From assembly GCF_020080045.1 (NCBI RefSeq), contig NZ_CP083451.1, forward strand, positions 310,001 to 374,000: 64,000 bases of DNA, in the 5' to 3' direction. Position 1 is the first letter of the stretch; each line of letters begins with the position of its first letter. Source of the stretch: Comamonas odontotermitis. GTDB lineage: Bacteria > Pseudomonadota > Gammaproteobacteria > Burkholderiales > Burkholderiaceae_C. The notes beneath the pieces were generated by a model. That model ran no database searches. It had not been told where the DNA came from and worked only from the letters and a program-made list of their open reading frames with translations. Shown here piece by piece: positions 8,872-17,984 of this stretch. The position numbers were made by a program, and so were the translations under genes.

Positions 8872-9819
8872 ATGATCTGGCATACCGTGATCAGCCAGCC
8901 GTTTGCGTTGGGAGAATCTCCTTTCTGGCAGGCCAGTGGGGGTGTGCTGTATGGGGTGGATGTGGCGGGCAGAAAGCTGTGGCGTACCATGCCCGGATCG
9001 GGCTACCTTGACCGCTGGGACATGCCCGCCGAGCCCGGCTGCATTGCCCCGGCGCGCAGCGGTGGCGTGCTCGATGGCTGGATCGTGGTGCTGCGCGACC
9101 GCATCTGCCGCGCCACCGACTGGGGTGGCACCCTGCACGACATTGCCCGCCTGCCGATCGACCAGGCTACCGAGCGCGGCAATGATGGCCGCTGCGATGC
9201 GCAAGGCCGCCTGTGGGTGGGCACCATCCACGAGCCAGCCAGCGGCCCGCGCCAACCGGTGGGGGCGCTGTACTGTGTGGATGCCAGTGGAGGCACCACA
9301 ACGGTGCGCAAGGTGCTGGGTGGTGTGGCCAACGCCAATGGCCTGGCATGGTCGCCCGACCGGCGCACCATGTACTGGGCCGATACGCCCACGCACACCG
9401 TCAGGCGCTACGCCTGCGACGTGAACGGCAACCCGCAAGGAGAAGGGGAGGTATTCATCCAGTTCGATGGCAAACCCGAAGGCTGGACGCCAGGCGAGCC
9501 CGGCTACGGCGGGCGGCCCGATGGCGCTGCAGTGGATGTGGAAGGCAATTACTGGTGCGCCATGTACGAAGGCGGGCGTGTGCTGCAGATATCGCCGCGC
9601 GGCGACATTCTGGCCAGCCACACCACGCCCATGCTCTGCCCCACCATGCCCTGCTTTGGCGGCAGTGACGGTCGCACGCTCTACCTGACATCGGCGCGCC
9701 ATGGCCGCAGCCCGCAGGAGCTGGCCCAACTGCCGCTGTCGGGCTGCGTGTTTGCCATGCGCGTGGGCGTGGCTGGGTTGCCTGCACAGCCTTGGCGCGA
9801 GCTGGAGCACGGCTTTTAG
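8872..9819 (+). CDS. SMP-30/gluconolactonase-family protein
   Basis: This 315-residue six-bladed beta-propeller has the expected metal ligands: Glu in FALGESPFW near the start, Asn in RGNDGRCD, Asn in NANGLAWSPD and Asp in GRPDGAAVD. That set fits a lactone hydrolase acting on sugar-acid lactones. The glycolate oxidase subunit genes follow on the same strand after 67 bp, but they need not share an operon. The physiological substrate cannot be read from sequence; homologues include gluconolactonases and regucalcin-like proteins. Confidence 0.88.
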   Translation: MIWHTVISQPFALGESPFWQASGGVLYGVDVAGRKLWRTMPGSGYLDRWDMPAEPGCIAPARSGGVLDGWIVVLRDRICRATDWGGTLHDIARLPIDQATERGNDGRCDAQGRLWVGTIHEPASGPRQPVGALYCVDASGGTTTVRKVLGGVANANGLAWSPDRRTMYWADTPTHTVRRYACDVNGNPQGEGEVFIQFDGKPEGWTPGEPGYGGRPDGAAVDVEGNYWCAMYEGGRVLQISPRGDILASHTTPMLCPTMPCFGGSDGRTLYLTSARHGRSPQELAQLPLSGCVFAMRVGVAGLPAQPWRELEHGF

Positions 9820-9886
9820 GCGAATTTCCGCTGCTGCGCTTTCTTGAGCGGGCGACAGCCCTTGCAACTGCGGCTACCATCGGGCC

Positions 9887-11047
9887 ATGGACCAAGCTGT
9901 GGCTGCCTCTCATCACCCCACCGTGCTCGACTGGCAGGAGCGCGTTCGATCTGCCCATGCCCACAAGGCACCGCTGCGCATCCGTGGCGGCGGCAGCAAG
10001 GATTTTTACGGCGTTCGCCTGGGTGGCGAGCTGCTGGATACGCGCAGCTATGGCGGCATCGTCAGCTACGAGCCGAGCGAGCTGGTCGTCACCGTGCGCA
10101 GCGGCACGCCGCTGGCCGAGCTGGAACAGGTGCTGGCCGAACGTGGCCAATGCCTCGCGTTCGAGCCCCCGCACCTGGGTGCCGGTGTCACCCAGGCTAC
10201 AGTGGGCGGCATGGTGGCGGCAGGCCTGTCGGGGCCTGCGCGCGTGTCGGCCGGTGCCGTGCGCGACTACATCCTCGGCCTGTCGATGATCAACGGCGTG
10301 GGCGAACACCTCACCTTTGGCGGTCAGGTGATGAAGAACGTAGCGGGCTACGACGTATCGCGCCTCATGGCGGGCGCCTGGGGCACGCTGGGCCTGCTCA
10401 CCGACATCAGCATCAAGGTGCTGCCCATGCAGCGGGCCCAGGCCACCCTGTATTACGAATGCAGCCAGCAGCAGGCCATCGACATGCTGGCGGGCTGGCG
10501 TGCACAGCCGTTGCCGATCAACGCCAGCCTGTGGCAGTCGGACGGCAGCAGCGACAGCGGCCACCTGCTGGTGCGCCTGCGCGGCGCCATGGCCGCCGTC
10601 GAGGCCGCGCTCAGCCACATGGGCGGCACCATGCTCGACCACGCCCAGGCCGATGGCGCCTGGCTGGCCTGCCGCGAGCAGCAGCTGCCCTGGTTCACGC
10701 AGATGGAAGCCGACCACGCGCTGTGGCGGTTGTCGGTGCCGGCCACCACACCGGCGCTGCCCTGCACCGAACAGGCCATTCAACCGCTGATGGAGTGGGG
10801 CGGTGCGCTGCGCTGGGTGCAGGCACCCATGCAGCATGCCGCTGCCTTGCACGCCATGGCAGCCAGCGTAGGCGGCAGCGCGGTGTGCTTTCGGCCCGGC
10901 GAGGCCGTGCGCTGGGCGTCGTCCGACGATTTTGGCTACACGCCCACGTCCCCGGCGCTGCGCCAGGTGCAGCAGCGGCTCAAGCAGGCGTTTGATCCGA
11001 ACGGCATCTTCAACCCCGGCCGCCTGGGCGACTGGGCCATCAGCTGA
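9887..11047 (+). CDS. glcE: Glycolate oxidase subunit GlcE (FAD-binding)
   Basis: This 386-residue protein has the FAD_binding_4 fold seen in GlcE: RIRGGGSKDFYG binding the cofactor, GAGVTQATVGGMVAAGLSGP, and GQVMKNVAGYDVSRLMAGAWGTLG. The C-terminus ends in LKQAFDPNGIFNPGRLG, as usual for this family. With GlcD and GlcF it oxidises glycolate to glyoxylate and passes electrons to the membrane chain. The partner glcF follows after 27 bp, but the catalytic glcD subunit is not adjacent; a lactonase gene sits in its usual upstream position. Confidence 0.92.
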   Translation: MDQAVAASHHPTVLDWQERVRSAHAHKAPLRIRGGGSKDFYGVRLGGELLDTRSYGGIVSYEPSELVVTVRSGTPLAELEQVLAERGQCLAFEPPHLGAGVTQATVGGMVAAGLSGPARVSAGAVRDYILGLSMINGVGEHLTFGGQVMKNVAGYDVSRLMAGAWGTLGLLTDISIKVLPMQRAQATLYYECSQQQAIDMLAGWRAQPLPINASLWQSDGSSDSGHLLVRLRGAMAAVEAALSHMGGTMLDHAQADGAWLACREQQLPWFTQMEADHALWRLSVPATTPALPCTEQAIQPLMEWGGALRWVQAPMQHAAALHAMAASVGGSAVCFRPGEAVRWASSDDFGYTPTSPALRQVQQRLKQAFDPNGIFNPGRLGDWAIS

Positions 11048-11074
11048 ATCCGCTAATCCAGGTACCCCTGCACC

Positions 11075-12343
11075 ATGCAAACCCAATTAGCCCCCGAGTT
11101 CAAGAACACGCCCGAAGGCCAGGAGGCCGAAGCCATCCTGCGCAAGTGCGTGCACTGCGGCTTCTGCACCGCCACCTGCCCCACCTACCAATTGCTGGGC
11201 GACGAGCTGGACGGCCCGCGCGGCCGCATCTACCTGATCAAGCAGGTGCTCGAAGGCCAGGAGCCCACCCGCAAGACGCAGGAGCACCTGGACAGGTGCC
11301 TGACCTGCCGCAACTGCGAATCCACCTGCCCCAGCGGCGTGCAATACGGAAAGCTGCTGGACATCGGTCGCCACATCGTCGATGAGAAGGTGGAGCGCCC
11401 ACTGGGCGAGCGCGCCGCCCGCTGGGCGCTGCGCACAGGCATGACATCGAAGGCCTTTGGCGCGGCAGTGGCGCTGGGCCGCATCGCCAGGCCCCTGCTG
11501 CCTGGCGGCTTGAAGGACAAGCTGCCCAAGGCACCGAGCGCGGGCCGTTGGCCGTCGCGCGAGCATGACCGTAAGGTGATGATGCTGGCCGGCTGTGTGC
11601 AGCCTGCCATGTTGCCCAACATCAATGCCGCCACCGCGCGCGTGCTCGATGCCGTAGGCATCCAGACGCTGGTGACGCCCGCTGCCAAATGCTGCGGCGC
11701 CGTGCAGCAACACCTGAGCGACCCACAGGGCGCACTGGAGCAGGCGCGCGCCAATATCGACGCCTGGTGGCCCTGGGTGGCCAAACAGCAGATCGAAGCC
11801 ATCATCAGCACGGCTTCGGGCTGCGGTGTCATGGTCAAGGACTACGGCCATCTGCTGCGGCATGACAAGGAATACGCTGAGCGCGCCGTCACCATCAGCG
11901 CGCTGGCGCGCGATTTGAGCGAGCTGCTGCCCGCCATGCTGCCGGAGCTGGAGCAGCGCCTGCAAGGCAGGCTGCAGGTGCCCGATGCCCCGCTGGCCTA
12001 CCATCCGCCCTGCACCCTGCAGCACGGCCAGAAGCTGCGCGGTGGCGTCGAATCCAGCCTGCGGGCCCTGGGGTTCGATATTCGCGTCTCGCGCGTCGAA
12101 TCGCACCTGTGCTGTGGCTCGGCGGGCACCTACTCGCTGCTGCAGCCCGAAATTTCGCACCAGCTGCGCGATCGCAAGATCAATACCCTGAACGAGGCCT
12201 GCAGCCAGGAAACACCGCCTGCCGCCATTCTGTCGGCCAACATCGGCTGCATCACCCACCTGCAGGCGGGCACCGAGGTGCCGGTGCGCCACTGGATCGA
12301 GGTGATCGACGATGCGCTGCAGGCGGCGCAGACCGCTCGCTAA
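11075..12343 (+). CDS. glcF: Glycolate oxidase iron-sulfur subunit GlcF
   Basis: This 422-residue protein has two ferredoxin-like [4Fe-4S] motifs near the N-terminus (CVHCGFCTATCP and CLTCRNCESTCPSG). Two cysteine-rich CCG modules follow (AAKCCGAVQQH and HLCCGSAGTYSLLQPE). This is the GlcF architecture and length. It carries electrons from the flavin subunits of glycolate oxidase. It follows glcE directly and converges on the gamma-glutamyltransferase gene with a 70-bp gap that holds only a short CCCTTGCGAAGGG hairpin without a T run. Confidence 0.93.
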   Translation: MQTQLAPEFKNTPEGQEAEAILRKCVHCGFCTATCPTYQLLGDELDGPRGRIYLIKQVLEGQEPTRKTQEHLDRCLTCRNCESTCPSGVQYGKLLDIGRHIVDEKVERPLGERAARWALRTGMTSKAFGAAVALGRIARPLLPGGLKDKLPKAPSAGRWPSREHDRKVMMLAGCVQPAMLPNINAATARVLDAVGIQTLVTPAAKCCGAVQQHLSDPQGALEQARANIDAWWPWVAKQQIEAIISTASGCGVMVKDYGHLLRHDKEYAERAVTISALARDLSELLPAMLPELEQRLQGRLQVPDAPLAYHPPCTLQHGQKLRGGVESSLRALGFDIRVSRVESHLCCGSAGTYSLLQPEISHQLRDRKINTLNEACSQETPPAAILSANIGCITHLQAGTEVPVRHWIEVIDDALQAAQTAR

Positions 12344-12413
12344 CCAATAACCGTACCTGCGGTCGCCGCCTCAGGGCTTGGCCCTTGCGAAGGGGTCGCA
12401 AATACAGGTTGCG

Positions 12414-13886
12414 CTACTGCCGGTCAACGGCCAGGGCCATGCCGTCCTTGCGCGGGTCGGAGGCGCCGCAAAGCCGCCCATCCGGCAGACGGACGATGCA
12501 CTGCGCGCCGCCAAAATCGCTGCGCCCGCCCAGCTCACCCTCGCTGCCCGGTTCGCGGTAGCCTGCTGCGCGCAGGGCGGCGGTGACTGCTTCTGGCGTG
12601 CCGGCCTCCACGGCCAATACCCGCTGCCCTTCCAGTCGCCAGCGTGACCGGTTCAGTGCAGCCTGCGGGGCTTCGCCACCCGCCAGCATGCGGGCGAGCA
12701 ATTGCACCTGGCCTTGCGGCTGCATGGCGCCGCCCACCACGCCGATGACGGCGAGGAACTGGCCGTTACGGGTCACCGCGCCCGGCACCACTGTGTGGTA
12801 GGGGCGTTTGCCCGGCGCAGGCCCATTGATATGGCCGGGTTGCGCAAAGCCATGGCCCCGGTTTTGCAGCACAAAGCCACCTTCTGCCACGGCAAGGCCG
12901 GATCCAAAGCGTTTGAAGATGCTGCTCATCAAGGTGATGGCAAAGCCGTCGCCATCGACCACGGTGGTACAGACGGTGTTGCCCGCCGGGTCGGCCACGG
13001 TCTGCTTGGCATATTCCATGGCCGCTTCCATGGCCTGCACCATGCGCACGGCGTCTTCGGGCTGGTCGGCCTGTGGTGGCTGGCTCTCCAGGGCCTGCAG
13101 GGCATGGAGCACGGCCACGCCATGGGTGTTGGGCGGGCATTCATGCACCCGGGCGCCGCAGAAATCGGTGCTGACCGGCGTGCAGAAGTGGCCATGGTGC
13201 GCCGCAAAGTCGGCAGCGGTCAGCACGCCGCCGTGGTGCTGCATGGCGCGCTCGGCGGCCTGGGGAATGCGGCCCTGGTAGAAGGCGCTGGGCCCCTGCG
13301 CGGCAATCTCGTCCAGCAACCGGGCCAGTGCAGGGTTCTCAAAACGCTCACCGGCCTGGGGCGGGTGCTGCGCGCGGTAGAGTGCGGCGCTGGCGGGGTC
13401 GCTGGCGATCACCTGCTGAAACAGGGTCCACTCGCGTGCAGCCACGGGCGCCACCGCAAAGCCATGGCGCGCAGCATCGACGGCTGCATCGAACAGGCTG
13501 GCCCAGGGGCGCTTGCCATAGCGTTGGTGCAGATCCCACCAGCCCTGCACGGCGCCGGGCGTGGTGACGGAGAGCGGATGGCGCTCGGGAATCTTCTGGC
13601 CGGGCAAGGCCTCGACCATGGCTGCAGTCAGGCCGAGCGGTGCGCGGCCCGTGCCGTTATAGCTGATGGGCGCCTGCCCTGGGGGCACCAGCATGGCAAG
13701 CAGGTCGCCGCCCACGCCGGTGGCCATGGGCTCGACCACGCCAAGCACCGCATCGGCAGCAATGGCGGCGTCCACTGCCGAGCCGCCCGCCAGCAACTGG
13801 GCCTGCGCGGCCTGGGCGGCGAGCGGGTGGCCGGTCGCCACCATGGCGCCGCTGCCCACCACCCCCAGCAATGATTCGCCAGCCAT
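12414..13886 (-). CDS. Gamma-glutamyltransferase-family Ntn hydrolase
   Basis: This 490-residue protein is of the gamma-glutamyltranspeptidase family without an obvious signal peptide. Family marks include GSGAMVATGHPLAAQAA, GGSAVDAAIAADAVLGVVEPMATGVGGD and the autoprocessing site in GNTVCTTVVDGDG. There the Thr after Asn should become the N-terminal nucleophile of the small subunit. The large-subunit substrate loop (YNGTGRAP) is present. The start used lies one base after the permease stop, so both genes form an operon. Pairing with a permease under a GTATAC operator suggests a cytoplasmic hydrolase for an imported gamma-glutamyl or related amide rather than periplasmic glutathione turnover. 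That is inference. Confidence 0.88.
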   Translation of the reverse strand: MAGESLLGVVGSGAMVATGHPLAAQAAQAQLLAGGSAVDAAIAADAVLGVVEPMATGVGGDLLAMLVPPGQAPISYNGTGRAPLGLTAAMVEALPGQKIPERHPLSVTTPGAVQGWWDLHQRYGKRPWASLFDAAVDAARHGFAVAPVAAREWTLFQQVIASDPASAALYRAQHPPQAGERFENPALARLLDEIAAQGPSAFYQGRIPQAAERAMQHHGGVLTAADFAAHHGHFCTPVSTDFCGARVHECPPNTHGVAVLHALQALESQPPQADQPEDAVRMVQAMEAAMEYAKQTVADPAGNTVCTTVVDGDGFAITLMSSIFKRFGSGLAVAEGGFVLQNRGHGFAQPGHINGPAPGKRPYHTVVPGAVTRNGQFLAVIGVVGGAMQPQGQVQLLARMLAGGEAPQAALNRSRWRLEGQRVLAVEAGTPEAVTAALRAAGYREPGSEGELGGRSDFGGAQCIVRLPDGRLCGASDPRKDGMALAVDRQ

Positions 13887-13887
13887 C

Positions 13888-15426
13888 TCAGGCACCCCAG
13901 AGCGCCACGGCGGTGAACACGGCGGCAATCAGGCCCAGCACCACCGGGATGAGCAGGGCGCGGGCCAGCTCCAGCACATTGACCCGCGCAAACCCGGCCA
14001 CGGCGATCAGTGACGACCAGGCGATCAAGGTGCCGCCGCCCGTCCATACCGCGCCCATCTGGCCCAGGGCCGCCAGGGCAGAGACATCCATGCCCGAGGC
14101 CGGGCCCAGCGCGCCGGACAGGGTGCCGGTCAGCGGCAGGCCCGCGAAGCCGGAGCCGTCGATTCCGGTAATCATGCCCATGATCAGCACACCAAACGAC
14201 ACCAGCAACTGGCTGTCGGGAATCAGGTGCTGGCTCGCCTTCACCAGCTCGAACAGCAGGTCTGGCACCGGCTGACCGGGCGCAATGCCCAGGATGGGGC
14301 CTGCGGTCTCGTGCGAACCGATGAAGAAGAAGCCGGCAATCGGCAGCACTGCGCCCATGGCCTTGAAGGCAAAGACGAAGCCGTCGGTGATGTGGTCGGC
14401 GGCGGTGTCGAGCATTTTGCGAAAACCGTTACGTGCCGTGGTGGCCCAGATCATCAGCAAGGCCGCCACGCCGCCGATCAGCATGGCCGCATCGCCGCCT
14501 TTGAGGTCAGGTGCACCCTGGATGAACTTGGGGCCGAGCATGACCAGAATCACGATGAGGAAGGCGAGCGGTGTGATGACCGCAAACAATTTGGAGGCAC
14601 CCTCGGTACTCCTGGTCTTCTTGAGGGCTGCTTCCAGCTCCGAATTGGTGCCCAGGTCGGTGTCGTGTGCCGTGCCCTGGGCGATCTCGGCCTTGTTGAA
14701 GGTGCCACCGCCTTCCACCTGGGCGTTGATGCCGACGGGGTTCAGCTCCCAGCGCTCCAGCAAGGCGTTGTTGCCCGGCACGATGTATTTGCGGATCTTG
14801 AAGTACGACAGGAAGAGGGCGATCATGCCCACCACCCAGGACAGCAGCAGCGCCTTGTCGCCCACGGCCACCGCGCTGATGCCGCCTGCAGCCTTGGCGC
14901 TGATGCCGGGCGCCACGCCGATCACATAGTCGGACGACAGTGCCATGCCCTGGCCGGCAATGGCGATAGCCATGGCCCCTGCTATCGGTGGCAGGCCTGC
15001 GGCAATGGCAGCGGGCAGCAGCACGGCGGCCACCAGCGGCACGGCCGGGGTGGGCCAGAAGAACAGCGAGATCAGGTAGGTGACCAGTGCCAGTATGAAA
15101 TAGGCCGTGTGGCCGTTTTTCATGACTGCGCGAAACGGCTTGACCATGCGGATGTCCGAGCCCAGATCCTTGAGGGAATTGAGCAGCGCCGTCATCAGCG
15201 CAATGATCAGGAAGATGTTGAACAGCTCTTTGGCTGCAACCATGCTGGCACTGAAAATGCTACCAATGCCGGTGATGGCACTGCCGCTCCAGGCAAAGGC
15301 CACCACGATGGTGGCAATCAGCGAAGGCACCACCACGTTTGCGCGGAAGGCCATGGTAAGAATGATGACCAGCACCCCGGCCAGATAGGCCCAGTGCGCG
15401 GCACCGATTGAAACTGACGGATCCAT
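13888..15426 (-). CDS. Multi-pass permease (ion-transporter-superfamily-like)
   Basis: This 512-residue integral membrane protein has about 12-13 hydrophobic segments, for example HWAYLAGVLVIILTMAF and LIPVVLGLIAAVFTAVALW. A charged cytoplasmic loop lies near the middle (QGTAHDTDLGTNSELEAALKK). Two-fold glycine-rich re-entrant-looking segments (FFWPTPAVPLVAAVLLPAA; GMITGIDGSGFAGLPLTG) resemble organic-anion carriers of the ion transporter superfamily. I do not recognise a named subfamily. The ATG chosen has AAGGAG eight bases upstream. The GGT-family gene follows with a one-base gap, and the promoter region carries two GTATAC-type elements, so it probably imports the inducer or substrate of this regulon. 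Confidence 0.75.
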   Translation of the reverse strand: MDPSVSIGAAHWAYLAGVLVIILTMAFRANVVVPSLIATIVVAFAWSGSAITGIGSIFSASMVAAKELFNIFLIIALMTALLNSLKDLGSDIRMVKPFRAVMKNGHTAYFILALVTYLISLFFWPTPAVPLVAAVLLPAAIAAGLPPIAGAMAIAIAGQGMALSSDYVIGVAPGISAKAAGGISAVAVGDKALLLSWVVGMIALFLSYFKIRKYIVPGNNALLERWELNPVGINAQVEGGGTFNKAEIAQGTAHDTDLGTNSELEAALKKTRSTEGASKLFAVITPLAFLIVILVMLGPKFIQGAPDLKGGDAAMLIGGVAALLMIWATTARNGFRKMLDTAADHITDGFVFAFKAMGAVLPIAGFFFIGSHETAGPILGIAPGQPVPDLLFELVKASQHLIPDSQLLVSFGVLIMGMITGIDGSGFAGLPLTGTLSGALGPASGMDVSALAALGQMGAVWTGGGTLIAWSSLIAVAGFARVNVLELARALLIPVVLGLIAAVFTAVALWGA

Positions 15427-15797
15427 CGTGGCTACTCCTTGGTATGATTCAACAGCCAATTTGTATACTAAATACAAAAAAGCAAAAAATCATCAGGGAA
15501 TACCAGAGATGTTGCGCTGCATCATGGAATTAGCCCGGGTTTAAATGCTGTTTCTTGCATTCTTGGTATACAAAATTGAATGATTGGCACGGTGCTTCAT
15601 TCCACCCAAAGCCTTGTATGTGCCATGCCTTGTGATTTAGCTGAAAAATTTGTCTTGGAAATTTTCTTTAAAAACAATGCATTGATTGTTCATGCAAGCA
15701 AGCATGGATAGGAAGGGGTTATTGCCGTGGCCGTTGTTCTTGTATTCGTACATTGGATACACTAGGGTTAACACCAGGAACACAAGGGCATCGAGCT
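15427..15797. promoter_or_regulatory. AT-rich divergent control region with two GTATAC elements
   Basis: This 371-base gap has no convincing gene. TTGTATACTAAATACAA at 15461-15477 is an inverted repeat (TTGTAT/ATACAA, five-base spacer). TTGGTATACAAAA at 15563-15575 is a second related element. Both resemble FadR/VanR-type GntR operators and recur in the promoter region at 19.9-20.1 kb. On the other side, TTGTTC (15734-15739) and TACACT (15758-15763), 18 bases apart, could be a promoter for the small gene at 15798. Confidence 0.55.
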
Positions 15798-16025
15798 ATG
15801 AAATCCGCATCTCTTCCCATCACCTCCCGCGAAGCCGCCATGCAACAGCTGACCGCTGTGGTGCAGCCAGCGCTGCCTGCCTCGGTGTCGCTGCTCTCGC
15901 GCATCGAGACTGCTTTCGTCAACTGGCAGGCCAAGCGCCTGGCCGAGATACCTGCTGAGCGCCTGTGGGCACAGGCCATGCAGGACACCCGTTCGTTCGC
16001 AGAAATTCGCCGCTCTGCCCGCTGA
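15798..16025 (+). CDS. Small hypothetical protein, 75 residues
   Basis: This 75-residue protein has no recognised domain. The N-terminal half is uncharged and Ser/Ala-rich (TSREAAMQQLTAVVQPALPA). The C-terminal half is basic and helical (VNWQAKRLAEIPAERLWAQ, then FAEIRRSAR), loosely like small DUF1127-type proteins but without a match I would rely on. The ATG lies 35 bases downstream of a -10-like TACACT. It sits between the permease and the GntR regulator, so it could belong to the same regulon. It could also be unrelated. Confidence 0.5.
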   Translation: MKSASLPITSREAAMQQLTAVVQPALPASVSLLSRIETAFVNWQAKRLAEIPAERLWAQAMQDTRSFAEIRRSAR

Positions 16026-16296
16026 TCCGGCGAAGGCAGCAGGCAGCACATCGCGCGAGTTTCTGAATCTTCGTCAAAACGAGGTGGTTGAGTTGTATCC
16101 AAAGCCGGTGGAGTGCCGCCCGGGCATGTAAACTGATGCGCGGCCTCAGCCTCGGCGGTGGCGCGCTGCCGGTGTATCGTGCCGGGTGCGTGCGCCGTGC
16201 TGCTGCCATCGGCCTGCCATGGCGGATGCACACCTGCCTGCCCTACCAGGGCTGGCGGGGGCTGGGGAACACCACGTATCGATCGGACCGACTTTC

Positions 16297-16950
16297 ATGC
16301 CCATTGCCACCGGAGACAAAAAAACAGGACTCAACCACTCGCCGCTGACGCAGCAGTTGGTGGAAGCGCTGCGCGAAAAGATCATGTCGGGCGAGCTGGC
16401 CTCGGGCGAGCGCCTGGTGGAGGAGCGCCTGTCTGAGGAATTTGCGGTATCGCGCATGCCCGTGCGCGAAGCGCTGCGCCAGCTGGCCTCCAGCGGCCTG
16501 GTGATCATCGAGCCGCGCCGGGGTGCTTCGGTGGCCCAATTCCATGGCGATCTGCTGCGTGAACTGGTCGAGGTGCGCGCCACGCTTGAAGCGCTCAATG
16601 CGCGCCTGGCCGCCAAGCGCCACGACCCCCAGCAGATTGCGGAGCTGGAGGCCCTGCTCGCCGAAGGCGTGAAAAACGCCCATTCCGGCGACGACGAGGT
16701 GCTGGCCACACTGAACCAGAAATTTCACTCCGCGCTGGGCAAGGTGGCAGCCAATTCGGTGCTGCAAGAGGTGATGCTGTCCCTGCGCGACCGCACTGCC
16801 GTGCTGTTTGCACCGCGCAGCCGCGAGCGTGCGCCGCAGAACTGGGAAGAGCATGCCGCCATCCTGCGCGCCGTGATCAAGGGCGACCCCGAGCTGGCGG
16901 GCCTGCTGGCCGCGCGCCATATCTACAACGCGGCGGGCATCGAGCCTTGA
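16297..16950 (+). CDS. GntR-family regulator, FadR/FCD subfamily
   Basis: This 217-residue regulator has an N-terminal winged helix (LTQQLVEALREKIMSGELASG, then LSEEFAVSRMPVREALRQLASSG) and a C-terminal FCD ligand domain. Metal-site histidines are visible in NQKFHSALG, WEEHAAILRAV and AARHIYNA. Such regulators usually repress neighbouring catabolic genes until a small organic acid binds. GTATAC palindromes in front of the permease and the diiron-oxidase groups are plausible targets. The start is the ATG at 16297, which gives the normal family length; longer readings in the same frame exist. A terminator follows within 65 bases. Confidence 0.9.
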   Translation: MPIATGDKKTGLNHSPLTQQLVEALREKIMSGELASGERLVEERLSEEFAVSRMPVREALRQLASSGLVIIEPRRGASVAQFHGDLLRELVEVRATLEALNARLAAKRHDPQQIAELEALLAEGVKNAHSGDDEVLATLNQKFHSALGKVAANSVLQEVMLSLRDRTAVLFAPRSRERAPQNWEEHAAILRAVIKGDPELAGLLAARHIYNAAGIEP

Positions 16951-16987
16951 TATAGTTTTGTAGAAAACTGGGCCTTGGCGCCCACCC

Positions 16988-17012
16988 AGAGCGCGCTAGG
17001 CGCTCTTTTTTT
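16988..17012 (+). terminator. Terminator shared by gntR and the convergent cyclodeaminase gene
   Basis: AGAGCGC (16988-16994) and GCGCTCT (17000-17006) form a seven-pair stem with a GCTAG loop, followed by T to 17012. The stop codon of the minus-strand gene lies in the loop region. The T run followed by GATAGTTCTGG resembles the end of the dispersed hairpin element after alr, so this may be a diverged copy. Confidence 0.7.
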
Positions 17013-17925
17013 GATAGTTCTGGTGGTTTTGGTAGGCAAGACCGGCCAGCGCGATGTCTTCCAGACCCACGCCTACGGCCTTGTAGAGGCGAATGCCCGC
17101 GCCGCCGCGCGCGCTGGCCTGCTTGCCGCAGACGATATCGCCCAGCTCCACCACCTTGCTGGCCACCTGCAGCGCCGGGTCTGCCAGCACCAGGTCGCCC
17201 GCCTCGACCAGCGCCTGCTTTTTCCACTCCACGGCGATCTGTGAAGCGCGCGCCAGGGCGGCGTCGTCGAGCTCCCGCGTATGCGGCAGGCTGGAGCCAA
17301 TCGCCGCCACAAAGGCGCCTTCTGCAATGCGCTCCCCGGCAAACAGCGGGTCCTTGGAGCGCGAGGCGGTGACGACGATCTCGGCATCGGCCACGCCATC
17401 GGTATCGTGCACGCGGGTGACCTGGGCTCCGGTCAGGTGCGCGAGGCGCTCAGCCAGGTCGTCTGCTGCATAAGGGTCGAACACCGCTATGCGCCGCAGG
17501 CCCAGGCGGCGCACCAGTTGCTGCGCATGGGCCATGCCCTGCACACCCGCGCCGCACAGAAACAGCTGCTGCGGTTGGGCAGGAGCCAGGTGCTCGGCTG
17601 CCAGCACCGTGGTTGCGGCGGTGCGCAGGCGGGTGATGGCATTGGCCTCCATCGTGGCAAGAGGCGCGCCGGTCTCGGTGGAGAACAGCAGGATCACAAA
17701 ATTGAACTGGCCCGCGATCGTGGTGTAGACCTTGGCGCCGGTCACGCCCAGCGAGGGAATCACCGCCCCCAGCGTAGAGAGCTTGACGCCTCCGGCATCG
17801 GTGCGTTCGCGCGCCTGCATCGCAGCCTCGCCCTTGCCAAAGGCGGTAAAGGCGGTGCGCATGGCGGCAAGGGCTTCGTCGGCGGACACCAGTGTGTCCA
17901 CCATGGCGTCGGTAATGTGCAGCAT
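16996..17925 (-). CDS. Ornithine cyclodeaminase / mu-crystallin family protein
   Basis: This 309-residue protein has the family's Rossmann glycine motif in LFLCGAGVQGMAHAQQL and the substrate-binding region LSTLGAVIPSLGVTGAKVYTT. A conserved MEANAITRLRTAATTVLA segment is also present. Members act as NAD-dependent ornithine or lysine cyclodeaminases, ketimine reductases or alanine-type dehydrogenases, and sequence does not separate these reliably. It lies downstream of the ferredoxin-tauE group on the same strand, separated from tauE by a 169-bp inverted-repeat element. Its last dozen residues (YQNHQNYQKKSA) come from the terminator/repeat region and look like recent additions. Confidence 0.85.
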   Translation of the reverse strand: MLHITDAMVDTLVSADEALAAMRTAFTAFGKGEAAMQARERTDAGGVKLSTLGAVIPSLGVTGAKVYTTIAGQFNFVILLFSTETGAPLATMEANAITRLRTAATTVLAAEHLAPAQPQQLFLCGAGVQGMAHAQQLVRRLGLRRIAVFDPYAADDLAERLAHLTGAQVTRVHDTDGVADAEIVVTASRSKDPLFAGERIAEGAFVAAIGSSLPHTRELDDAALARASQIAVEWKKQALVEAGDLVLADPALQVASKVVELGDIVCGKQASARGGAGIRLYKAVGVGLEDIALAGLAYQNHQNYQKKSA

Positions 17926-17984
17926 GGTGTGTATGGTTCAGAGTGGGAAAGAGGTGGGGTTGGCAGGCGTCTGGAGGTGCGTTC

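Noticed and set aside
12344..12413. Terminator between glcF and the GGT-family gene
   Set aside because: Only a five-pair CCCTT/AAGGG hairpin without a T run is present, too weak to call.
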